Shown piece by piece: positions 24,381 through 35,084 of a DNA stretch of 64,000 nt. Source of the DNA: Pterois miles (Eukaryota; Chordata; Actinopteri; Perciformes; Scorpaenidae); contig CAMQGK010000048.1 in assembly GCA_947000775.1 (NCBI GenBank), positions 2,438,501-2,502,500 of the forward strand, given 5' to 3'. Position 1 is the stretch's first letter; the number at the start of each line of letters is the position of its first letter. The position numbers and the translations under genes are program-made. The notes under the pieces were generated by a model that did not search any database, had not been told where the DNA came from, and saw only the letters and a list, made by a program, of their open reading frames with translations.

Positions 24381-26850
24381 AAGGAACTTGATGTGATGTT
24401 AACTTTGATGTGACTAACTTTGTATTTTGTGAAAGTGAGAGCTGGCTACAATCCAATGGACTGAGCTGTCACCGCTGACAGAGAAAACAGTCAAATTTGG
24501 TACTTTTGCTGAGAAACGGAAGTTGGATTTTGTTATCAATATTTTACTATTATTAAGTAAGATACCCTGTATAAATAGTATTAAAAATTGGTTAGACGGT
24601 TTAGTAAAACTTTGTAGATTATGACTCTTTATTTGATATGTACAAATGAATCTGAGATGAGCCCTGTTTCCTTTATTTTTCTTTTCTTCAGTCATTTCTG
24701 GGGCATCTTTGCAGGCGCCGTTCGCAGTCTTAGCGTGCAGCTTCACATGAGCGTTTCTCATGCTGGAGGATCACATGTGGGCCAATTGTTTGGTCACCAC
24801 AGCTCGCGGCTCCAGCTATGTTTTGAAATGTCTCCAGTCATAGTTTGCTTATATACTATGGGTAATAATAAAAGTCTCACGCAATATGAAGGAGATAACT
24901 GGTGCTTCCTGGGTGACGTAGTTTTACTGTATGCAGCGAAGGTAACATAGTATAACAGCTTGGCTGACATTCACCTAGTTTAATAAATCGTTTTTTAATG
25001 TTTTTAATATCTTATTCTTTTTGTCCCATTAGGAGGAGGTCTGCTACCACTGCTGTTTTGTCCCTTAGGTAGTTATTTTATTTTTCCTATTTTTGGTTGA
25101 GTTACTTTAGGTTGTACTGAGTTGTTGTATTTTGATATTTGGTATCTGTTGACCTGAAGGGTATGCCCTCTAACCTCTGCATCTGTGGTTATTGTGTTAT
25201 GCTTTTCTTATTATTGTCTTTTCCTCTTGTTTAAAGTCATGGCCTTACACCAACGTAGGCTTCTTGCTGGAATACGGGCGGGACATTTATTTTGTTTCTC
25301 TGTAAAGCAACTGTTGTGGGAGTAATGGAGTGACCAATCCTCACTCTCTGCCAGTTAATAGGACAGTTGGGTTAATATCCTTGCAGGTGGTTGGTCGCTG
25401 GGTGGAGGGACTCTCTCTTTATCTTGCAGTGTGAGTGTAATAACTGTGCTGTGTTTCTCCTGGTGATGGTGAACTACTCAGGACTCCTGAATGTAAATAA
25501 CTGTGCTGCGTTTCTCCAACTACTGGTGGTGGTGAAGTAGTCTGAACTCCTTCCCCCTCACTCCGGTCCTCCTGTGGGTTTCCCTGGTACCCTCCTCCCC
25601 CTGTACTGGTAAGGTTAGTGGTGTATAACCTTTTTAAAACAAACACATTTTTACTCTGTTTTTGTAATAGGACATTATTTTTCTAACATGGCCTTTCTTG
25701 CAGCTTTTATCATTGCAGCAACTGATCATCATTTTTAAAAATTTAAAGAAAAGTTACTCTATTTTGAAACTTGATATTCTCATCTCTGCCCTTCCTCTAT
25801 ATCAGAAGCACTTGTGTAACTTCGTTGGGTAATTCTCTGGGTGACATTCCCAGAGTGGCGTCGTCAGGTCCAAATACCCTGGGCTTCTGTTAAACATCTA
25901 GATTACATACATCACATATATTTAAATAAAAAAAAAAAAAGTTACTCTCCACTAACTGCAGGACCCAGGGCATTGTGGGAAACTCCTGGCTCGCACCTTA
26001 TCAAAGAGCTGATTGACTCTTAGACAGCAAACACCAGGTGTTGTAGAGAATCCGAACATTCTGTGTTTGTATTATAATATTTAAGACGAGGTTGTAGGCT
26101 GTTAGTCTCATGTTGTGTAGTGAAGGTATCATCTGTTCAACATATCTTGTGTGGTTGATAATAATGAAGGTTATTTATAAGCACTTGTCAAAATGAGTGC
26201 TCATTACAAAATGCTTTACAAGGCAGACATGACAAAAACAATAAAAGATAGAATCCAATGCCAGAATCGTGCACATTTCCATAAATATTTACAAACAATA
26301 TACATAAATCCCAATATGGGCTGAAAACTACAAGTAGCCTACAGATCGGGTCTAACAGGTGTATGGTGTAATGTAACTTTCTGTGACTTCCTGCTGGAAA
26401 CTGACTTCTTTTAGGGGTGGCGATACTGGGAAATTTGGTATTGATCCGCTACCACGTAAATATTGATACTGATACCAATACTTTTTACTCGAAATGTCAT
26501 GATCATTGAATAATTTTGTGATTTTGCCTTTAGTTGGTCGATTATGATTATGATGAAATGCAGGACAAATATTTTTTGGCAAATAAACAGGCTTATATTA
26601 ACTAACTACAATATAAAACATTTTACAGTATAAAAATATTAAAATAATGTAAAAAAAATATAAATATAGCAATATAAACGACGCAACAGAAAATACTTTA
26701 AATTGCACGCAGATATTTGTAAAAAATAAAGTCAGTAAAGTAATAAAATCAGTCGTGCAAAACGTAAACAAAAGCAACAATGTAATAAGTAGAAATATAA
26801 CAATATAAACACAACAGAAAATACTTTGAAGTGCACACAGATATTTGTGA
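24381..26850. other. Gene-poor spacer with degraded repeats
   Basis: No gene was recognised. Bases 25437-25560 hold two imperfect copies of AATAACTGTGCTG.GTTTCTCC. From 26412, AGGGGTGGCGATACTGG resembles a hAT-type transposon end; the following AT-rich body contains two copies of CAACAGAAAATACTTTRAA (26685 and 26810). Gene-free otherwise. Confidence 0.4.
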
Positions 26851-27988
26851 AAGAGAGAGTGAGGGGTAGAGAGAGAGAGGTAGAGAGAGAGCGAGAGAGG
26901 GGTAGAGAGAGAGAGAAAGAGGGGTAGAGAGAGGGGGGTAGAGAGAGAGGGGTAGAGAGAGAGGGGTAGAGAGAGAGAGAGGGGCAGAGAGAGAGAGGTA
27001 GAGAGAGAGAGGTAGGGGGGTAGAGAGAGGGGTAGAGAGAGGTAGAGAGAGAGTGAGAGAGGGGTAGAGAGAGAAAGAAAGAGGGGTAGAGACAGAGAAA
27101 GAAAGAGGGGTAGAGAGAGAGAGAGACAGGTAGAGAGAGAGGGGTAGAGAGAGAGCGAGTTAGAGAGAGAGAGAGGGGTAGAGGGAGAGAGAAAGAGGGG
27201 TAGAGACAGAGAAAGAAAGAGGGGTAGAGAGAGAGAGAGACAGGTAGAGAGAGAGGGGTAGAGAGAGAGGGGTAGAGAGAGAGAGAGGTAGAGAGAGAGA
27301 GAGAGAGAGAGAGAGTTAGAGAGAGAGAGAGGGGTAGAGGGAGAGAGAAAGAGGGGTAGAGAGAGAGAGAAAGAGGGGTAGAGAGAGAGGTAGAGAGAGA
27401 GGGGTAGAGAGAGAGAGAGGGGCAGAGAGAGAGAGGTAGAGAGAGAGAGGTAGAGAGAGAGGGGTAGGGGTAGAGAGAGAGGTAGAGAGAGAGAGTGAGA
27501 GAGGGGTAGAGAGAGAAAGAAAGAGGGGTAGAGACAGAGAAAGAAAGAGGGGTAGAGAGAGGGGGGGAGAGAGAGAGAGAGAGAGAGACAGGTAGAGAGA
27601 GAGGGGTAGAGAGACAGAGGGGCAGAGAGAGAGAGAGAGAGAGAAAGAGGGGTAGAGAGAGAGGGGGTAGAGAGAGAGAGAGCGAGTTAGAGAGAGAGGG
27701 GTAGAGGGGGGTAGAGAGAGAGGTAGAGACAGAGAGAGAGGGGGTAGAGAGCGAGAGGAGGAGAGGGGGGTAGAGATAGAGAGGTAGAGAGAGGTAGAGA
27801 GAGAGATAGAGAGGTAGAGAGAGAGAGAGAGGTAGAGAGAGAGGGGGATAGAGAGAGAACGAGAGAGAGGTAGAGAGAGGGGGGTAGAGATAGAGAAAGG
27901 TAGAGAGGGGGGGTAGAGATAGAGAGGTAGAGAGAGGTAGAGAGAGAGAGAGAGAGAGGTAGAGAGAGAGAGAGGTAGAGAGAGAGAG
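26851..27988. repeat. GA-rich minisatellite (GAGAGAGGGGTA type)
   Basis: More than 1.1 kb of purine-only runs built from variants of GAGAGAGGGGTAGA with interspersed GAGAGAGA. Longer blocks recur, such as the AAAGAAAGAGGGGTAGAGAC segments near 27070, 27210 and 27510, which shows internal duplication. One strand is almost pyrimidine-free. Confidence 0.95.
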
Positions 27989-28264
27989 CAGAGAAACTAT
28001 GTGATAGCTTGCTTTATCATGATTTCGACATTGGCTGTCTTCGGTAAGTATCGCACAGTACCGTTAGGCAATAGTTAGGCTAACTTTAGCGTTTCGGGCC
28101 TTCACATGGTGAGGTGTTCAGGGGTGAAGTCCATACGAACCACCCCTCATGTCGTATTCACGACCTCGTCAGTGGAAAGTTTCTGAAAGTTCACGACTTC
28201 TACGTGTTTGTTGGCGTTGAGAGAAATGGTGGAGCCCACGGAGGTTCAATTATTGGTGCCTAAC
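27989..28264 (+). pseudogene. Relic exon 1 of the TNF-receptor gene
   Basis: Bases 28019-28043 are identical to exon 1 of both receptor copies (ATGATTTCGACATTGGCTGT plus TCTTCG) with the GTAAGT donor. The match to copy B intron 1 continues to about 28264 and then stops at ACTACTACTAATAAAGG, where copy A of the duplication begins. It has no exon 2, so it is a fragment of a third unit or an array boundary. Confidence 0.75.
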
Positions 28265-28299
28265 TACTACTACTAATAAAGGTTGTTGTTCTTCTTCTT

Positions 28300-28760
28300 C
28301 TAAACTTTGGTAAGGAAAAACAGGCATAGCCATTTTCAGAGTAGTCCCTTGACCTCTGACCTCCAGATGTGTGAATGAAAATGGGCTCTATGGGTCCCCA
28401 CCAGCCTCCTTTACAGACATGCCCACTTTATGATAATCACATGCAGTTTGGATCAAGTCATAGTCAAGTCAGCACTCTGACTCACTGACAGCTGTTGCTG
28501 ACTGCTGGGCCGCAGTTTACCATTTTATGACTGGAGCAAGTTATTTTATACAAAAGTCAGAACCTGTGAGGGTTTCTGGACAATGTCTGTCATTGTTCTG
28601 TGTTGTTGATTTACAATAATAAATGCTGTTTATAAATGCATTTGCATAAAGCAGCATGTTTGTTCACTCCCATGTTGATAAGAGTATGAAATACTTGACA
28701 AATCTCCCTTTAAGGTACATTTTGAACAGATAAAAAAGTGATTAATTTAATAACATTGTG
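28300..28760. repeat. hAT-like non-autonomous repeat, copy A
   Basis: Contains TTGACCTCTGACCTCCAGAT, GACATGCCCACTTTATGAT and AATCTCCCTTTAAGGTAC. It matches 6515-7195 and, in copy B, 50520-51020. It is present in both duplicates and so is older than the duplication. Confidence 0.65.
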
Positions 28761-28925
28761 CAATAACAATAAAGAATTTATATTCTCTCCTATACTACAT
28801 GTGCAGTATTATCAACATTTTATTGCCATTATTTTAATAAGATACGTCTTTTACCTTTACAAATGCAATAGCTTGATAGCTATAAATCACTGAGGAAAGT
28901 CCTCCTGAAGTAGTTTATGAACCAA

Positions 28926-28939
28926 CCAGCAGGTGGCGC
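28926..28939 (+). promoter_or_regulatory. Candidate CTCF site, copy A
   Basis: CCAGCAGGTGGCGC fits the CTCF core consensus (CCASYAGRKGGCRS) at every position. It lies about 2 kb upstream of receptor exon 1, and its copy B partner is at 51177. No accessibility or binding data are available from sequence. Confidence 0.45.
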
Positions 28940-29814
28940 CAGACAACCGCATTATAGTGGTGGAGGCCTCAAGCAGCTGTGATCCATTACACACTGTCAG
29001 CTTAGTCTGTTATGTGTAGCCCATGTTTGAGTTGGACTTTGTGGGTCTTCTTGAGAGAAATCTCAACACATGAACACTTCTCCAGTAAGGCTTTTATTAA
29101 AACATAAAAACACAGCGTTCAAAAACATTTACGAAACGATGTCGACATCATCAATTAATTATTACAGGGAATGAAAAGAGACTCCTAACGCTGGAATATG
29201 ACGAGGGCATTACAATAGGAGAGGTGAAATACGAAATATGAAAATATAAATATGAACAAGGGAGGCTGACACGCCTCCTGTACGAAGAGAGGAAAACACC
29301 ACTATGCAGCAGTCAATGAGTTAATTATGAATCCACTGTGGAGACCACACACCGTCTGCAGGCCTCGCTTACAGACGTGTTTTGGGACAGGTGGACTTGG
29401 CTGGTGGTAAATTCTGTGGAAGTTCGAGTAATTTGCTGGAAGTACAGACGAGAAACTACAACAAAAGTATCGATGTCATCACGCTTGTATCAATACGATT
29501 GATATCGATACACCCGGCCCTACTTTTATGTCAACATTTTATTCACAATCAGTTATACAGTCATTGATAAAAGAGACGTGCATAGATTCAATCTATGGCA
29601 TTAGATGTGATCAAGAGTTTAAAGGGATGATGTGTCAAAGAGCATCAGCGCAGTGACATTTGGAGCAGGAAAACGTGGTGTTCAGGGTGTGGTTGTGGTT
29701 TAGTGGTGTGTAAACTGACTCTACTGCAGCTTTTTGTCACCACAGCTGCACGACAGCAAATTCAAACCACACAGTTCATGTTATCTCACACCACGCCGAG
29801 GATCAGGCCCCACC

Positions 29815-30874
29815 TAGTGATGGTACGATGATACCTCAAGGAGTGTATTGACACACTAAACAAACTGTGTCGGCACTGTATTGATACTGTGTTGGTCACC
29901 CAATAGTGACCCCTGCAGTAGTTATAAAATCATTGCAGGTAAAGAAATTCCTTGTTTGTGTAAATGCTAAAACTGAGTTGGTATGTAAAATATAGCAAAT
30001 TAGAGTAAAAATTCAGAGTTACAATTTTTAACTTATGTGCACATTTGTCAACTTAACTGTTAAATCATATGAAATAAAAGACAAAAAAGTGATTAGTTTA
30101 TGAATTTTTATTGAGAAACAAAAGTTTTTGGAGTGTCTTTGCTCCAAGGCGATTTCTCCTCTTACACACCAGCTCCCCAGCCTTAGAAAATACTCTTATC
30201 GCATGGTACAGACGATGATGGTGAGCAGAGAGTTTTAAGTGCAAGTTGATAAAGATGTGGGTATATTTTCTGGTTCCATTTCCAATATTGATATAAGATA
30301 GCTCTGTGGAGCAGAGCCGACACTTCACCTACAATAACATAAAAAGTTAATTTATCTGAAAACAGTTCAAACCTCTTACCAGAACATTGCATTCACTTGT
30401 TAAAAAAAATAGACACCCTATCTCATGATTACGAGATCAGGATCTCATAATTACATGATAACATGAATAAAGCAACTGTAAGTCTCTTTAACTGACTATC
30501 ATATGTATCACAGGTCATTCACTTGATAAACTGAGTGCAATGCGCCACCGTAAAAAAATAGTATGTAACAGTAAACAGTGCTCAAAGGAGAAAAAGATTT
30601 ACCTTGTTTGGCGTCACGAGATCAAAATTATTCCACACCGGGGAAAACTTCCTAGAATGATCCATGATCAAGCAAAACTCCATCCGACAAACCCACGACA
30701 TGTTGATACAGTTTGTTTCCTTATAAACACACTTTGGCGCGGCACATCCAAACGATACAGTTCCAGTATCGGTCACTTGATTCTTTCTTAAAGCAATACA
30801 CGCACCGATACGAGGTTTCCCTCTTGAGCTCTCGGCACAGTGCTGATGCACCAGTGTCGCTCGTTCCATCACTA
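29815..30874. mobile_element. hAT element replacing the upstream region of receptor copy A
   Basis: It starts TAGTGATGGTACGATG and ends CGTTCCATCACTA (9-bp TIR TAGTGATGG). Left flank CAGGCCCCACC and right flank TCCAGAACTCAC both align with copy B at 52061-52072 and 52199-52210, but the roughly 130 bp between them in B are missing in A. The flanks are not an 8-bp duplication, so the insertion was accompanied or followed by a deletion. No complete transposase frame was seen. Confidence 0.75.
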
Positions 30875-30913
30875 TCCAGAACTCACAGAAACTATGTGAT
30901 AGCTTGCTTTATC

Positions 30914-33900
30914 ATGATTTCGACATTGGCTGTCTTCGGTAAGTATCGCACAGTACCGTTAGGCAATGTGAGCCCACGGAGGTTCAATTATTGGTGCCTA
31001 ACTATTAGATATCCATAATACCATTGACAACAGCCGACCCCCACCAACAGCATCGACATTAGCCTGCTGTAGACCACATCAACACATCATCTAATGTCAT
31101 TATTTAGCTTGTTCAGCAATGCAGTTACTCAACAGAAATGATCTGCCACACCATACACCGTCTGTCTGGTGGTAACAGCTCGTATGAAGGTGGCTAAACT
31201 GAAACTAACGTTGGTGTTTCTGTAGCAGGGTACGTCGCCGCCTTCATGGCCCCAGGACTGTGTTGTCTCCCCAAGGAATATGAAACTAGGGCCGGCCACT
31301 GCTGCCCAATGTGCCACGAAGGTAAAGTACAACTCTATCTAACGAGAGGGGTGATCCGCAGTGCTGTCTCCAGCTCAGGAAGATGAGGTTTCACCCAAGT
31401 TTGGTGTCTGTGTTGAAAACAGGAACTTGGACTTTCTTCATTAAACCTTTGCCTCTCGATTGGAAGTGTTCTGTTTCCTCTCAGCGGCTTTCAACGTGGT
31501 GCAGCTAACAGTGCTAACAATGCTAAACAGTGCTAACAATGCTAAACAGTACAAACAATGCTAAACAGTACAAACAATGCTAAACAGTACAAACAATGCT
31601 AAACAGCGCTAACAATGCTAAACAGTACAAACAATGCTAAACAGTACAAACAATGCTAAACAGTACAAACAATGCTAAAGAGTGCTAACAATGCTAAACA
31701 GTACAAACAATGCTAAACAGTGCTAACAATGCTAAACAGTACAAACAATGCTAAACAGTACAAACAATGCTAAACAGTACAAACAATGCTAAACAGTGCT
31801 AACAATGCTAAACAGTGCTAACAATGCTAAACAGTACAAACAATGCTAAACAGTGCTAACAATGCTAAACAGTACAAACAATGCTAAACAGTACAAACAA
31901 TGCTAAACAGTGCTAACAATGCTAAACAGTACAAACAATGCTAAACAGTACAAACAATGCTAAATAGTGCTAACAATGCTAAACAGTACAAACAATGCCA
32001 AAAGTGCTGACAGAGACAGGGTTTTTGCTAATTTATTGCAAGCTCGGCAGCCTGCAGGACCTAGGTTGACTAAACAGTGGGGAATTATTCATTTTTATAA
32101 TGATGTGTTATATTAAATAGCGAATTCTGTTAGTATTATAATAACAATAGTTCAGTGCATGGGTTGTGTGATTAATGTTAGTGCTGCTATGCATTTGGGA
32201 GAGAGAGCTGCTAATTAGTGATGGTCGGTAGCGAACGAAACGGCTCTTAGAGTCGGCTCTTTGAAGTGAACGACGGGAGCCGGCTCCTCAGTGGGAGCCG
32301 TGTTTTTTTATTTCTCTCTCTCTCTCTCTCACTTTTTTTCCTCCTCGCGCCGCACGTAATTGGACGATATATGATTGAGCCTTGTGTTTGCGCTGAGCAG
32401 AGAGGGGAGGGGCGGGAGTTACACTCCAGCAGCAGTAGCGCACGAACACACACAGAGAGAGAGAGAGAGAGACGGGGACAACAAGAAGAGACAACATGGA
32501 CACACTAGGAAGGTATAGTAAAGAAAATGAGTGACTCCAGGACCATTTCAATTTTACTGATAATAAAAGGAAGAGTGTAGAGTCTGCAGGAATATCATAT
32601 AGAGCCACAAACAACCTGCACAGGTAAACAACCTGAGAACAGTCCACCAATCAGAGCAACGGGAAGATAAAACAGTCAGTTGAGTGTGATATTAATGAAG
32701 GTGCCAGTGTGTCTACTGCAACTGTTGCTGCTGCTGCTGTAGTAGTAGTAGTAGTAGTAGTATCTACAGCATCATGCTGTTCACCACCACAACCACCTAA
32801 CCAACCCAGAGCTCTATGAGACAGTTTGTGCAGAAGTCTGTGACCCCAGGAAGACATAACTCAGTTGATGAAGAACTGGCAAAAATGATTGCACTTGATT
32901 TCCATCCATTTTCCATTTGTGGATGATAAAGGATTCAGGAAGTTTATAATGCAATGAATCCTATGTATGCAATTCAAAGAAGGAAAAAAAAAAAAATCCA
33001 AGGATAAAAAAAAGAAAAATTGTAAACAATGGAAAAAAGGGGGAAAAAAAACAATCCAGAGTCTTCTGGATGTCAGTTAGGTGCCACTTTATTGAAAATT
33101 ATAAAATGGTGTTCTGTCTTCTGGATGGTTTGAGTTCAGCAACAAACACACTTCTGAGAACTGAGCAGAAGAGCTGCTCAAAGTGGCCAAAGAGTGGGAT
33201 GCTGTATTACTGACAATGTAGCTAACATAACAATTACATCAGTAATTCATTTTGAGCATAATTTTATATTGTTGTTGATAATAAATTAATTAAAGCAACA
33301 AAATAACCTGAAGAGCCGTTTGGGAGCCGAAAGAGCCGGTTCTCTAAAAAGAGCCGGAATTCCCATCACTACTGCTAACAGTGAGGTTGTGTGTGTGCGT
33401 GCGTGCGAGTGACGGACCGACAGCGAGTGTGCGAGCATCATGTCTTGATGATAATGCGAAGCTGACAGTGTGTTTTTGTCTTGAACAGGAACAGTTGTTC
33501 GAAGAGACTGCACACCACAGTCAGGCACACGGTGCAACGCCTGTGGGAGTGGGACATTTATGAACCAGCCCAATGGCCTGGATAAGTGTTTCCCCTGCAC
33601 CTCCTGTGACCAAGGTACGTCCATAATGAAGTGATTAACATTTCTGTCTTTCATTCTCATCAACAACCTTCCATTTCTGTTTGATTTTGACACACGCAGT
33701 AACATGGAAAAGGTCTGTTCAAATTAGGACACTGGACAAAATTTAAACATATAAAACAAACTGCAATAAAATCAAAAAGTAAAACTATATATATACTATA
33801 CTATATAGCAGCCCTGCTAATGCATGCAGTTTGATACTAAATAAATAATGTGATAACGTTCTGTTATGATGATCGCATCTTTGCTGAAAAGTGAGGCCTA

Positions 33901-35030
33901 ATAATTCAGTTATATATAATTATACTGTATTTCTCTCTTAATGATCAATAACTGAATTTTATAATGTAATTGTGATTGTAGTTTACATTTTGTGATTGAT
34001 TTCATTTGAAGATTGCACTCTAATTTAAAGATGTGTAAGTGAGCGAACAGCTTAAAAACCCACAGAGCAGCTAATGGAGCTCTGATTGGCTAGCTCCTAT
34101 GTGTTGGTCAGGAGTTCGACCAATCAGAGCTCCTGCTGCAGCTCTTTGGGTTGCATTTCATTGAGTTGGTCCTTTGTTACAGTCGACCAAGTAGCATATA
34201 ATCATATTATTTCAAGTATTATTTAAAGGAACAGTTTGTAGCATTTAGGGGGATCTATTGACGGACCTGGATAATATTAATAATTATGATTTCTTTAGTG
34301 TATAATCAGCTGGAACTAAGAATTGCTGTATTTGTATTATCTTAGAATGAGCTCTTTATATCTACGCAGTGAGCAGGTCCTGTTCATGAAGGTGGGCGCC
34401 ATGTTTCTACAGTAGCCCAGAGCAGACAACCCAAACGTGGGCTCTATAGAGGGCCTTTTGTGTTTCTTGCATTGGCCACTATAGATCTCCAACATGCTCA
34501 GCACAGGGAAGACGATTCAGTAGGTTGTAATCTGCAACCTCACTGCTAGATGATGCAAAGTCCTAAACACTGACGCTTTATTAAGCTTGCATGAAATGTA
34601 TAAAAGTATGTAATATCATATAATTTCTAATGATTAATAAACAATATAATGATATAATGTTTTTGTTTGCTTCTAGGTCATGGTCTCTTTGCCCAACAGG
34701 AATGCACAGCCACAACCGACACAATTTGTGATGTTTTATCCGGCTATTTCTGCAAAGCTTTGACGGGTGATAGAGGATGCAGTGTAGCACAAAAACATAC
34801 TCAGTGCACACCTGGTCACAGGATAAAAGTACCTGGTAAGAGAAATTCAAGTCGGACTAGTCCAACAATGAGTATGTTTACATGCACACTACTATAGGTG
34901 TCAAATTTCTGAATTTCTCCACTGTGAGACTAATAAAGGAATATCTTATCTTATCTTAAACTCAGGCCCAAACTCAGATATCAAATGCCTATTAGAGCTG
35001 GCCGACCGGCATATAGTGCATGAACCGCTA

Positions 35031-35084
<54 letters not shown>

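Noticed and set aside
26851..27988. CRISPR-like repeat array
   Set aside because: There are no unique spacers of regular length; it is a purine minisatellite in a vertebrate genome.
34581..34850. Minus-strand frame across receptor exon 4
   Set aside because: It is the reverse complement of a well-supported TNFR exon, present identically in both copies.
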